Shown here one piece after another: positions 14,800 through 23,308 of a DNA stretch of 64,000 nt (its first letter is position 1; each line of letters opens with the position of its first letter). The stretch lies in assembly GCA_021769965.1 (NCBI GenBank), contig JAETRU010000011.1, forward strand, positions 45,340-109,339. Direction: 5' to 3'. A program made the position numbers and the translations under genes. This DNA comes from Eubacterium sp. GTDB taxonomy: Bacteria; Bacillota; Clostridia; Peptostreptococcales; Anaerovoracaceae. The notes under the pieces are model-generated. The model was not told the DNA's origin. It saw nothing but the letters and a program-made list of their open reading frames with translations, and did no database searches.

Positions 14800-16821
14800 C
14801 TAAAGTTCCGTGGTGCGTGCTGTCACTCTGGTGCCTAAGAACAGCCTGTTTCCCTCTCCGGTCAGATCATAGTGGTCCTCCAGAACCTCTACCTCTGTCT
14901 TCAGACTGCGTCTGGCTCCCTGTTCGCGCGCCTTCCGGCAGGCTCTCTCCTCTGCCAGCTCCTTAGCTGCCTTTAGAGCGTCGCTATAATAGTCATAGTA
15001 CAAAGGCGTGCTGCCACCCATGACCTTAAAGCTTCCTGTCTCGTCCTCACTGCTGCCGGATGTATCCGCGCAGGGTTCTATCCTGACCACGTACTCACTG
15101 TTGACACTGCCTGCTGCCGCGCCGATGGCGTTGGCGACCATGGCAAAAGCCGGAACATCTACATCCGCGTGGAGCAGCCCGGCCACGTCACCTACGAAAA
15201 TGCCCGACGGAGCGCCGATACCGATCACGCTCATCTTCGCTCTGAAATCCGGTTCCGCGAAAGAAAAGCCTTTGCCCCTCCGTCCCTGGAAGATACGCGT
15301 CGCAAGCTTTTCCAGAACCGCAATGTCCTCCTGCGGCAATGCTCCTCCTGTTTCGTACTGCATCAGAATTCTTATCAAATTGTTATATAACCGGGTTTTG
15401 GCCAGGTCATAGATCTCACCGCAGATACTGTCGCAGCTGTGTTTCGTTACCCTGCTCAGATATTCAAGGCCCAGTCTGGAAGCGCGGACGTCATATTCCG
15501 TATAATCCCCCAGAGCATGCATTACATCTGTCGGCGTAATACCGCACCGAAGGAGGATCCCCTCATTTTCCAGCCGTTCAGTCCGCAGAATATACGGGCT
15601 GACGCCGACGGCGCCGGCCGCGTCCTCATAGATCAGAGGGCCGCCTGCCAGTGCGTGGATCAGCTTTCGTTCACTTTCCGTGTACTTTTCCTTTTGTCTC
15701 GCGGTCTCAGGCACGGCCGCAAGCATGAAAAACTGATATGCCGGATAACTGAATTTACCGGCAGAGGAAACCAGTTCTTCCAGCCTTTCTGTTATCTGCG
15801 GATACCGGGAAGCCGCCATGCAGAGGGGGATCACTCTGCGCTTTTCCAGAAAGAGCCCGCTGTCGTCATATCCGACAGCCGTATCTCCGCCCAGCGCAAA
15901 GGTATCTATGGTAACCCCTTTGACCATGGTCTTCCAGCCGCCGATGGTGATTCCCGACTGATTGGTCACCGGGACTCCGTCCTTCACCATGGCAACATCA
16001 CTGGTAGTTCCTCCCATATCTACGATCAGAGCATCCTTCTTCGCTGACAGTTCCAGCGCGCCGATGATACTGGCCGCAGGGCCGCACAGCAGGGTCTCCA
16101 CCGGACGCTTTACCGCGTAATCCCGATCCATAATGCTTCCGTCACTTTTTACGATCTGCACCGGCAGATCGATCCCCATCTCGTCTAAAGACCGGTCGAT
16201 AGAATCAAAAAACTCTTCCATTACCGGCATCAGCCTTGCGTTGAGCAGGGCCGTGGCGCCTCTCTTCTGCACATTGATCTCCTGATAGAGATCATAGCCC
16301 CTGACGCATGGGATGCCGAGTTCCTCTCTGACGATAGATTCCGCCTCTTTCTCATATGCGCCGTCGTTGTACTTGGCGTTGATCTGTACCAGGGCCACGC
16401 TGTCATAGACAGCAAAAGTTTCTTTTACGTCCCGGCGGAACGCGTCCCAGTCCGGCCGCTGATCCTCCTCTTTTTCTCTGGCCGCGTCCCCGTCAAGAAA
16501 ATAGATCTCTGAGACCTGCGGCAGACCGTATTCACCTTCCATTCTCGTAACAACAGCCGGTTTTACTCCAATAAAAACCAGCTTGGCGCGTCCTCCTTTT
16601 CCTTCCACGCAGGCGTTGGTCGCCAGAGTCGTGGAAAGAGATATGGAATCAGCCGCCTTTACACTGTCTGCGTCCAGCGCGGTCAGCGCCTTGAGAATCC
16701 CTGTCTTCAGATCCTCTTTTGTGGTCAGAGTCTTTCCCCAGGATAAAACTTTACGCGTCTTTGTATCATAAACTACAGCGTCAGTGCAAGTACCGCCCGT
16801 ATCAATACCTATTGTAATCAT
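14800..16821 (-). CDS. Hydantoinase/oxoprolinase family protein (HyuA-like)
   Basis: The 673-residue protein is of the ATP-dependent N-methylhydantoinase A / 5-oxoprolinase alpha type. Visible are the ASKHA-like nucleotide-binding start ITIGIDTGGTCTDAVV, DALIVDMGGTTSDVAMVKDG in the middle, and TFALGGDTAVGYD. It probably opens a cyclic amide with ATP hydrolysis; the substrate is not predictable and no HyuB partner gene is nearby. Two ATGs are adjacent; the second (16821) has the better distance from AAGGAG. It is convergent with rqcH and follows the alarmone synthetase gene. Confidence 0.85.
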   Translation of the reverse strand: MITIGIDTGGTCTDAVVYDTKTRKVLSWGKTLTTKEDLKTGILKALTALDADSVKAADSISLSTTLATNACVEGKGGRAKLVFIGVKPAVVTRMEGEYGLPQVSEIYFLDGDAAREKEEDQRPDWDAFRRDVKETFAVYDSVALVQINAKYNDGAYEKEAESIVREELGIPCVRGYDLYQEINVQKRGATALLNARLMPVMEEFFDSIDRSLDEMGIDLPVQIVKSDGSIMDRDYAVKRPVETLLCGPAASIIGALELSAKKDALIVDMGGTTSDVAMVKDGVPVTNQSGITIGGWKTMVKGVTIDTFALGGDTAVGYDDSGLFLEKRRVIPLCMAASRYPQITERLEELVSSAGKFSYPAYQFFMLAAVPETARQKEKYTESERKLIHALAGGPLIYEDAAGAVGVSPYILRTERLENEGILLRCGITPTDVMHALGDYTEYDVRASRLGLEYLSRVTKHSCDSICGEIYDLAKTRLYNNLIRILMQYETGGALPQEDIAVLEKLATRIFQGRRGKGFSFAEPDFRAKMSVIGIGAPSGIFVGDVAGLLHADVDVPAFAMVANAIGAAAGSVNSEYVVRIEPCADTSGSSEDETGSFKVMGGSTPLYYDYYSDALKAAKELAEERACRKAREQGARRSLKTEVEVLEDHYDLTGEGNRLFLGTRVTARTTEL

Positions 16822-16897
16822 CATTTTCTCCTTTCAGAGCCGACGTCAAATTATTTCTGCTGTCAGTGTACATGAGAAAGATTTGAAATGCTATAAT

Positions 16898-16931
16898 AAA
16901 AATCCTAAAAACCAAGACGATTTTTAGGATT
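16898..16931. terminator. Hairpin after the alarmone synthetase gene
   Basis: AATCCTAAAAA (16901-16911) pairs with TTTTTAGGATT (16921-16931). On the minus strand a short T run follows. It lies 14 bp past the stop of the synthetase gene and is symmetrical enough to work either way. Confidence 0.7.
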
Positions 16932-16944
16932 TTCTATTCTGATT

Positions 16945-17625
16945 CTATTGATCCTGATCCTGTGTTCTGCCGATCTTTTCCCGGATCTTCATCATCTTCA
17001 TATCTGTTCCGGCGATCACATCGGCGCACGCTTTTAATTCCTCCATGATCTCATCAGCATTGCTGATATCCTGCTTGTATTTCATCTGATGTTCCAGACT
17101 TGCCCAGAAATCCATGGCTACAGTTCGGATCTGGACCTCCACCCGCATCGGCCGCTTCTCGCTGGAAAAAAACACCGGCACTTCCACGATCATGTGATAG
17201 CTGCGATAGCCGTTCGGCTTTGGATTCTTTATGTAGTCCTTGATCTGGATCAGTGTCACATCGTCCTGGTCTACAAGCATCTTAGCCACTTTATAAATAT
17301 CATCCACAAAAGAGCAGATGACCCGGATCCCGGCCACATCGTTGAGATTGTCCTCAATAGACTGCAGCGATATAGGGAACCCCTGCCTCTGCAGCTTCTC
17401 CAGAATACTCATAGGCTTCTTCCGTCTGGACTTAATAGAGGAGATCGGGCTGTGTCCATAAAGAGCCAGTTCATCGTTCAGTATCTCCAGCTTGGTCCTG
17501 ACCTCACGGATCGCAGAATTATACCGCATCATCAATATATCGAAGTTTTCCAGCAGCTCTTTTGCCGCGTCTGAATTCTCCGGCAGAAAAGCGCTCATCA
17601 GTTCATTCAGTTTCTCATCCTTCAT
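16945..17625 (-). CDS. Small alarmone synthetase (RelQ-like GTP pyrophosphokinase)
   Basis: The protein makes (p)ppGpp by pyrophosphate transfer from ATP to GDP or GTP. The 226 residues contain only the RelA/SpoT synthetase domain: SRRKKPMSILEKLQRQG, VAGIRVICSFVDDIYKV, DYIKNPKPNGYRSYHMIVEV and VEVQIRTVAMDFWASLEHQMKYK. There is no hydrolase, TGS or ACT domain, as in the SAS1/RelQ group. It is 12 bp downstream of the hydrolase gene, in the same direction, and so probably co-transcribed. Confidence 0.92.
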   Translation of the reverse strand: MKDEKLNELMSAFLPENSDAAKELLENFDILMMRYNSAIREVRTKLEILNDELALYGHSPISSIKSRRKKPMSILEKLQRQGFPISLQSIEDNLNDVAGIRVICSFVDDIYKVAKMLVDQDDVTLIQIKDYIKNPKPNGYRSYHMIVEVPVFFSSEKRPMRVEVQIRTVAMDFWASLEHQMKYKQDISNADEIMEELKACADVIAGTDMKMMKIREKIGRTQDQDQ

Positions 17626-17637
17626 CTCTCTTCCCCC

Positions 17638-18486
17638 TTATTCTGTAATGAACGCTGCAATGGCTTCAATGACCGCCTCCCCCGTTGCCTGCGCGCCGCC
17701 GTTATGTATCTCATGATAATATCCGGGCCACTCTATATAGGTAAACCATGGCGCGTCCCTGTATCTTTCTGCTACCCGCCGGCTTCCCTCCACACTGCAG
17801 ATCTTGTCCTGATCGCCGTGCATCAGAAGAAACGGCTTGCCGTCAGCCCGGTGGTTATCTTCGTTTGTCCCGTCAAAGAGACTTCCCCCGATATCAAAGC
17901 ACTGTGCCGCGCAGCGCAGAGATATATGGCAGTGGACCAGCGGATCCTCCGAATAAGGACGCACGTAGTCCAGATTGCCCAGATCCTTTTCCGGAAACTT
18001 CTGGCTTATCGTCACCTTTGGAAAAACTTTTGCCGCCGCTTTCACCACATGGTAGAGAGGCTTTGATACGTCTCTGACCAGTTTGACCCATGGAGCGCTG
18101 ACGATATATTTATCCGGCACATCGTTCAGGCCGCCTCTGGCGCGGTAGTCCAGACAGATATTTCCGCCCATGCTGTGTCCGTACAGAGTCAGCGGCAGTC
18201 CCGGATACAGATCTTTCGCGTACTCGATCAAAGCGTCCACATCCGCCAGGACCTCCTCTCTGGGAGCTGTATCGCCCCGTACACCCTTTGAAATACCATG
18301 TCCCCGCAGATCCATAGATACGACGGCAATATCATGCTCCGCCAGCATATCCGCCATCCTCCTGTAGCGTCCCGCATGTTCACCGATGCCGTGGATCAGA
18401 CACATCACGTACCGGGCGTTTTCACACGGATAATGGTAGCCTGCTACGGCCCGATCCCTCTTTTCAAAACTAAAATTCTCGTACAT
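17638..18486 (-). CDS. Alpha/beta hydrolase, monoacylglycerol-lipase-like
   Basis: The 282-residue protein belongs to the serine aminopeptidase S33/monoglyceride lipase group. It has the oxyanion segment LIHGIGEHAGRY, the nucleophile elbow GHSMGG, VSMDLRGHGISKG, LLMHGDQDKIC with the acid residue, and GYYHEIHN with the catalytic His. There is no signal peptide, so it is cytoplasmic. Start: the ATG at 18486 has AAGGAG 8 nt upstream; the ATG at 18513 has none. The substrate is probably a short-chain ester or monoglyceride (inference). Confidence 0.88.
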   Translation of the reverse strand: MYENFSFEKRDRAVAGYHYPCENARYVMCLIHGIGEHAGRYRRMADMLAEHDIAVVSMDLRGHGISKGVRGDTAPREEVLADVDALIEYAKDLYPGLPLTLYGHSMGGNICLDYRARGGLNDVPDKYIVSAPWVKLVRDVSKPLYHVVKAAAKVFPKVTISQKFPEKDLGNLDYVRPYSEDPLVHCHISLRCAAQCFDIGGSLFDGTNEDNHRADGKPFLLMHGDQDKICSVEGSRRVAERYRDAPWFTYIEWPGYYHEIHNGGAQATGEAVIEAIAAFITE

Positions 18487-18577
18487 CTTTCCTTCTCCTT
18501 TTTCATCCGGCAAAAACTGCCAATTTACAAAAAAGCCCTAAAAAGCTACAAAAAAATACTAAAAATCGACATCCCTA

Positions 18578-18607
18578 TTGACTTTCCGGTTTCCCATGGT
18601 CTACAGT
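18578..18607 (+). promoter_or_regulatory. Promoter of the 35-residue micro-protein
   Basis: TTGACT (18578-18583), 18 nt, TACAGT (18602-18607), with the start codon 53 bp downstream. Confidence 0.5.
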
Positions 18608-18659
18608 ATCCATACAAATAAGAGACTGAAGCAAATCCAGTTCAGGAGGTTGATCCGCT

Positions 18660-18767
18660 ATGAAAAACTACTGTTCCCTTTGCGGAAACATCTACCATAA
18701 CGCAGTCTTCAAAGGCGGATATGTCTGCGAGGACTGTCTTGCGTATGTCAAGAAAACACAGAAGTAA
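18660..18767 (+). CDS. 35-residue zinc-ribbon micro-protein
   Basis: This short gene starts at the ATG at 18660, with CAGGAGGT 8 nt upstream, an excellent RBS. The product has two CxxC pairs (CSLC at 5-8, CEDC at 23-26) 14 residues apart, the pattern of a small treble-clef or zinc ribbon, then a short basic tail. I know no function. It runs opposite to both neighbours and has its own promoter-like sequence. Cys spacing, RBS and promoter together make it convincing despite its size. Confidence 0.7.
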   Translation: MKNYCSLCGNIYHNAVFKGGYVCEDCLAYVKKTQK

Positions 18768-18826
18768 ATTTTAGCACAATAAACCTGACTCTCCCGTTAC
18801 AACCAGCCAAAATATCAAAATCTGCT

Positions 18827-19489
18827 TCAGTCTCTTCTTTGTTTCTTCCGTCCGCTCCTGCCGGCGGCGTTTTTCTTACGCTTCTGTGCCTTCTCCATTT
18901 TTTCTCTGTTTATGCGCTTTCGCGTCTTCGCCTTCATGACCGAATAGCCGAACCGTCCCAGCGGCTGACGTTTGAGTCCGAAATATTCCCCGTGGCAGTA
19001 GGCCAGCAGTCCGGCCTGGTCCAGCCTGATCCGGCCCTCCTCATCGAAGAGGTCCTCCTCCGCGTGGACCCGCACGATCTCCGCGAGAAACATGTCATGA
19101 GACGGGTATTCCTTCGTTTCCACCACGCGGCATTCCAGACTTACCGGACATTCTCCGATCAAAGGGCATCCGACCAGCTCTGCCGGCTCTGCGGACAGCC
19201 CGGTCTTTGCGAATTTGTCCGTGTCCCGCCCGGATTTGACGCCGCAGTAATCTACGGTCTTTGCCATGTCCGCCGTGGTCAGATTGATGACGAATTCCCC
19301 GCTCTCAGCGATCAGGTGATGGGAATGGCGTTCCTTCCGCACAGACACATAGGTCATCGGCGGCTGGGAATTTACGATCCCTGTCCACGCGATGGTGATG
19401 ATATTGGCCGTCTCTCCGCTGCCGCAGGTGACCAGCACTGCCGGCACCGGACTCAGCATGGCCGACGGTTTCATAGAAATTTTACTCAT
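18827..19489 (-). CDS. Flavin reductase-family protein (FMN-binding split barrel)
   Basis: The protein has 220 residues. The split-barrel core is seen in MLSPVPAVLVTCG, NIITIAWTGIVNSQPPMTYVSVR and HLIAESGEFVINL, followed by PLIGECPVSLECRV and DMFLAEIV. It binds FMN and probably reduces flavin or a bound substrate. The last 35 residues are a Lys/Arg-rich tail (KAKTRKRINREKMEKAQKRKKNAAG), unusual for the family, which may bind nucleic acid or be disordered. A frame extending upstream begins with TTG at 19504, but the ATG at 19489 follows AAAGGA by 6 nt. Confidence 0.88.
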   Translation of the reverse strand: MSKISMKPSAMLSPVPAVLVTCGSGETANIITIAWTGIVNSQPPMTYVSVRKERHSHHLIAESGEFVINLTTADMAKTVDYCGVKSGRDTDKFAKTGLSAEPAELVGCPLIGECPVSLECRVVETKEYPSHDMFLAEIVRVHAEEDLFDEEGRIRLDQAGLLAYCHGEYFGLKRQPLGRFGYSVMKAKTRKRINREKMEKAQKRKKNAAGRSGRKKQRRD

Positions 19490-19531
19490 ATCATGTCCTT
19501 TCAAATTTATATCCGGCGCTGACCTGAAAGA

Positions 19532-20488
19532 TCAGCCCTTTGTCCGCAGCCTGTCAAGACACTGCGAAAAATACTCCGGCAGAGGACTCTCAAATTCCAT
19601 ATACGCCCCTGTCCTCGGATGAACGAATCCGAGGACCCTGGCATGGAGCATCTGACCTTCCGCTTTGATACTCTTTCGCGGTCCGTACACCGGATCGCCT
19701 ACCAGCGGGTGATGGATATACGCCATATGGACCCGGATCTGGTGTGTCCGGCCCGTTTCCAGTCTGGCCTCGATGAAAGTATATCTGCCCAGACGTTCCA
19801 GTACCCTGTAATGGGTCACAGCACGCCTGCCGTAATCCATATCTGTCACGGCCTGCCGCAGACGGTTCTTCGGATCCCTTCCGATAGGCGCGTCCACCGT
19901 TCCCTCTTCTTCTTTGATATTATCATAGACCAGAGCCTGATACCGTCTTGTGATGGAATGCTCCGCCAGCTGCCTTGACAGGGATTCGTGGGCCATATCG
20001 TTTTTGGCGATCATCAGAAGGCCGCTGGTATCCTTGTCGATACGGTGAACGATGCCGGGACGGATCACGCCGTTGATGGAAGAAAGTCTGTCCCCGCAGT
20101 GAAACATGACAGCATTGACCAGCGTGCCGGTATAGTTTCCCGCTGCCGGATGGACCACCATGCCGCGGGGCTTGTTGACCACCAGCACGTCCTCATCCTC
20201 ATATACGATATCCAGCGGAATATCTTCCGGCTCCACCGACAGGATTTCCGGCTCCGGCAGACATATCTCCACCAGCTCTCCGGTCTGGACCTTATATTTC
20301 TTGGAGGCGCAGGGTTTTCCCTCCACCCGGACCATACCCTTTTCAAACAGCTTCTGTATGAAGCTTCTGGATATTTCAGGCAACAACAAAGAGAGCACGA
20401 GATCGATCCTTGTGCCCTTCTGGTCCTCTTCTATATGAAATTCATACCTTCTGTCTTTGCTGTCTCTGTTTTTTTCTTCTTCTCTCAT
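19532..20488 (-). CDS. RluD-family 23S rRNA pseudouridine synthase
   Basis: The 318-residue protein has an S4 RNA-binding domain (about 18-75; TRIDLVLSLLLPEISRSFIQKLFEKGMVRV) followed by the catalytic domain with GIVHRIDKDTSGLLMIAKND, which holds the catalytic Asp, and LETGRTHQIRVHMAYIHHPLVGD. It converts specific uridines to pseudouridine; the exact site is not predictable. It is 12 bp downstream of lspA, the usual pairing, and is the last gene of the long leftward operon. Confidence 0.93.
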   Translation of the reverse strand: MREEEKNRDSKDRRYEFHIEEDQKGTRIDLVLSLLLPEISRSFIQKLFEKGMVRVEGKPCASKKYKVQTGELVEICLPEPEILSVEPEDIPLDIVYEDEDVLVVNKPRGMVVHPAAGNYTGTLVNAVMFHCGDRLSSINGVIRPGIVHRIDKDTSGLLMIAKNDMAHESLSRQLAEHSITRRYQALVYDNIKEEEGTVDAPIGRDPKNRLRQAVTDMDYGRRAVTHYRVLERLGRYTFIEARLETGRTHQIRVHMAYIHHPLVGDPVYGPRKSIKAEGQMLHARVLGFVHPRTGAYMEFESPLPEYFSQCLDRLRTKG

Positions 20489-20500
20489 CTCTTCGCCGCC

Positions 20501-20947
20501 TTATTTCTTCTGCCATCCATCTGCCAGCACATAAACTGCAAACAGCGCGCAGCCTCCGCATACACAGATATCCGCAACATTAAAAATAGGCGGAAAGATG
20601 CTGAAATCAAACATGTCCGTCACGCTGCCCATGGCAATGCGGTCGATGAGATTACCCGCTCCCCCTGCAATGATCAGGGTCCATGACGTATACAGAGTCC
20701 AGTGCTGCCCCCGGTGCCGGTGGAGATACCAAAGCGCCGCCGCTATAGCTGCCAGCGGAAACAAAACAAGTATCATACGCTGACCACTGAGCATGCTGAA
20801 AGCAGCTCCGGTATTCTGAATATGAGTCAGACGGAAGAAATCGCCGATGATACTAATCGACTCTCCCACCTGCATATTCACTCTGACGGCCAGCTTAGAT
20901 AACTGGTCCGCTGCCAAAAGGACAGCGGCCAGGATATAATATCTCAT
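20501..20947 (-). CDS. lspA: Lipoprotein signal peptidase
   Basis: Signal peptidase II cuts the signal peptide of diacylglyceryl-modified prolipoproteins in the membrane. The 148 residues have four hydrophobic segments and the family motifs LRLTHIQNTGAAFSML-type (RLTHIQNTGAAFSML) and GGAGNLIDRIAMGSVTDMFDF, with the two catalytic Asp. The length is normal. It lies between divIVA and rluD. Confidence 0.97.
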   Translation of the reverse strand: MRYYILAAVLLAADQLSKLAVRVNMQVGESISIIGDFFRLTHIQNTGAAFSMLSGQRMILVLFPLAAIAAALWYLHRHRGQHWTLYTSWTLIIAGGAGNLIDRIAMGSVTDMFDFSIFPPIFNVADICVCGGCALFAVYVLADGWQKK

Positions 20948-20969
20948 ATCCTGCCTCCCGCTCGTTATT

Positions 20970-21731
20970 TTACTTATCGTCCCAGTGAACCACTCTGGTT
21001 CTGGTCAGATCGTCGTCTTTGACGCCAAAATCCTCTCTCAGGATATCCTCCAGCGACCGGTCCATGACCACCGTATCACTGCTGACAGTTTTCTTCGGCG
21101 TTTCTTTGCCCGCAGCCGGAGCGTCCGGTCTTGCCGGTTCCTCATAGACCAGAGTATCCCTGCGCGCCGGTCCGTCATCGATCTGCACGGTGCTCTTTGT
21201 AATAGTCACATTCCGGGGCCGCTCTGACCTCGGCGTCTCTTCCGTCATAGACGCCGGCATGAACTCCGCTTCCAGATCTGCGAAAAGATCTTCGCTGGAT
21301 CCTTCCAGCTGACTCAGCTCGTCTTCCAGAAGCTGGCGGTACCGGTCGCGGAAACGGCTGACCTTCACTGCCAGTTTTTCTCCTTCATCGGTCAGTTTGG
21401 AAACGGAATCCCTGGCCTCACGCTGGATGGACTCCGCGTCCATCTGGGCGTTTCTGATGATGATCTCGGCCCGCTTCTCCGCGCTTTCGGAGATGTCGTT
21501 CATCAGTTTCTTTGCAGATTCCAGCGTATTGATCACCGATGATTCAGATTTTTTGTACTGCACCATATCCTGATTCAGCTTTTCGATCTGCGCCTTCAGC
21601 TGCTCTTTTTCCGCCAGCAGGGCCTGCAGATCCAATATGATCTCATCCAGGAATTCATCGACCTCTTCTGCTTTATAGCCTCTTACAGACTTTGAAAATT
21701 CTTTGTTTTCTATTTCCAGTGGAGTAATCAT
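20970..21731 (-). CDS. divIVA: DivIVA family protein
   Basis: The 253-residue coiled-coil protein binds negatively curved membrane and organises the septum and poles. The conserved N-terminal membrane-binding segment is MITPLEIENKEFSKSVRGYKAEEVDEFLDEI; coiled coil covers about 30-150. A disordered, acidic/Pro-containing C-terminal part ends in FGVKDDDLTRTRVVHWDDK. It follows yggT and sepF, the usual division cluster. Confidence 0.95.
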   Translation of the reverse strand: MITPLEIENKEFSKSVRGYKAEEVDEFLDEIILDLQALLAEKEQLKAQIEKLNQDMVQYKKSESSVINTLESAKKLMNDISESAEKRAEIIIRNAQMDAESIQREARDSVSKLTDEGEKLAVKVSRFRDRYRQLLEDELSQLEGSSEDLFADLEAEFMPASMTEETPRSERPRNVTITKSTVQIDDGPARRDTLVYEEPARPDAPAAGKETPKKTVSSDTVVMDRSLEDILREDFGVKDDDLTRTRVVHWDDK

Positions 21732-21746
21732 ATCCTTTTCCTCCTG

Positions 21747-22040
21747 TTAAATCGCCGCGATCATCAAAAGGATCCTTACCAGCACTCTTGCCACGATCTC
21801 CACGAGAAAGAAAGCCAGCAGCACGGAAAAATCAAACATTCCCGTATTGATACGGAACTTCGCCAGCAGGGCGCGGCACGGCGCCACCACAGGCTCCGTG
21901 ATACGTCCCATGACCATATATGCTTTTCCCAGCGGCGAGTACGGATTCTGGGCAAACCAGCTCAGGATCGCCCGAAGAACCAGCGCCATAGTGACCAGAT
22001 CAGCGAACCAGATGATCGCTCTGCATAAAATAATAATCAA
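21747..22040 (-). CDS. YggT family membrane protein
   Basis: The 97-residue protein has two hydrophobic segments and the family blocks LRAILSWFAQNPYSPLGKAYMVMGRITEPVVAPCRALL. YggT/YlmG proteins sit near division genes and have a poorly defined role in membrane or septum organisation. It is 3 bp downstream of sepF. Confidence 0.93.
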   Translation of the reverse strand: MIIILCRAIIWFADLVTMALVLRAILSWFAQNPYSPLGKAYMVMGRITEPVVAPCRALLAKFRINTGMFDFSVLLAFFLVEIVARVLVRILLMIAAI

Positions 22041-22043
22041 AAT

Positions 22044-22559
22044 TTACCTCCATGGACTTTTTTCTTCTGCTCCGAATTCAAAAGACGTTCTCTCGTCCTG
22101 AGAAGCAGCAATGTCCACATTTTCCGGCGCGAAGATAAAAATATTGTTCGCTACCTTCTGCACGTTGCCATTGAGCGCGTATGTCGCGCCGCTCATGAAA
22201 TCAAAGATCTTTCTGGCTACCTCTGTTTCCAGCTTCTCCAGATTGATGATGATCGGCCTTCTTCCCTTCAGGCTGTCTACCAGCTTCGGACACTCTTCAA
22301 AGGCCTTCGGCTCGATGAGGACCAGTTTGAACGCGCTGGTATTAGCCACGGAAAAGCGCTTTTCCTGCGGCTTTGACGTGGAAGACGGCACATACGGTTT
22401 TTTCTCGTGACCTGACGCCGGTTCACTGAAAGACCTTCTCGGCGCAGCCTCCTTTGCCAGCTTTTCCTTCGCGGCACTGACCTCTTCTTCTGTGATCATT
22501 TCGTCTTCATCCAGTTCTTCGATTCCGATAACTTTTTTGAGTGAATCAGTAAAACCCAT
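22044..22559 (-). CDS. sepF: Cell division protein SepF
   Basis: SepF bundles FtsZ filaments and tethers them to the membrane. The 171 residues have an amphipathic N terminus (MGFTDSLKKVIGI), an acidic linker, and the C-terminal SepF core with RRPIIINLEKLETEVARKIFDFMSGATYALNGNVQKV and NIFIFAPENVDI. It is followed at once by yggT. Confidence 0.96.
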   Translation of the reverse strand: MGFTDSLKKVIGIEELDEDEMITEEEVSAAKEKLAKEAAPRRSFSEPASGHEKKPYVPSSTSKPQEKRFSVANTSAFKLVLIEPKAFEECPKLVDSLKGRRPIIINLEKLETEVARKIFDFMSGATYALNGNVQKVANNIFIFAPENVDIAASQDERTSFEFGAEEKSPWR

Positions 22560-22581
22560 TTTTCATTTCCTCCTGCTTTTC

Positions 22582-23286
22582 TTATTTTTCCTCGCTGCGA
22601 TAGTCTCTATACCCGAAAATGGCTGTACCTACCCGGATCAGATTGGAACCTTCGGCGATAGCTGCCTCAAAATCGTTGGTCATGCCCATGGAAAGGTATT
22701 TGAAATCTACCCGCTCTATCTGTTCATTTGCGTATTTATCGTATAACTTCTTCACCTCGGCGAAATACGGCCGGGCGTCTTCCGGATCTTCCTCAAAAGG
22801 CGCAATGCACATGAGGCCCCGGATACGGATGTTCTCACACTGCGCGGCGATATCCCGGATCAGCTGATCCGTTTCGCTGGTGGTGATACCGAACTTGGAT
22901 TCCTCCATTGCTGAATTGACCTGAATCAGGATATCCATGGTCAGATCGTGCTGAGCGGCCCGTTTATTGATCTCTTTTGCCAGATGCAGGGAGTCGACGG
23001 AGTGGATCATGCTGACCTTATCAATAATATATTTCACTTTGTTGGTCTGCAGATGACCGATCAGATGCCAGCGCACCGGCTTTACACGGTCATATTTATC
23101 CATGATCTCCTGTACCTTGTTTTCACCGATGTCGGTGATGCCGGCGTCTATAGCCTCGTTCATTTCCTCCGGGCTGTGCAGTTTGGTCACTGCTACCAGC
23201 AGCACATCGTCGCCGCTGCGTCCGGACTGCTCCGCCGCTTTAGCCTTCAGTTCGTTTATATACTCAATGTTAGACTTGATTGACAT
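22582..23286 (-). CDS. YggS/PLPBP-family pyridoxal phosphate-binding protein
   Basis: The 234-residue alanine-racemase-fold protein is thought to buffer PLP and affect amino-acid homeostasis rather than catalyse a reaction. Motifs are VLLVAVTKLHSPEEMNEAIDAG (PLP-lysine), IGENKVQEIMDKYD, RWHLIGHLQTNKVKYI and LSMGMTNDFEAAIAEGSNLIRVGTAIFG. Standard position upstream of sepF. Confidence 0.95.
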   Translation of the reverse strand: MSIKSNIEYINELKAKAAEQSGRSGDDVLLVAVTKLHSPEEMNEAIDAGITDIGENKVQEIMDKYDRVKPVRWHLIGHLQTNKVKYIIDKVSMIHSVDSLHLAKEINKRAAQHDLTMDILIQVNSAMEESKFGITTSETDQLIRDIAAQCENIRIRGLMCIAPFEEDPEDARPYFAEVKKLYDKYANEQIERVDFKYLSMGMTNDFEAAIAEGSNLIRVGTAIFGYRDYRSEEK

Positions 23287-23308
23287 ATCGCCGTTTCCTC
23301 CTGTTGTC

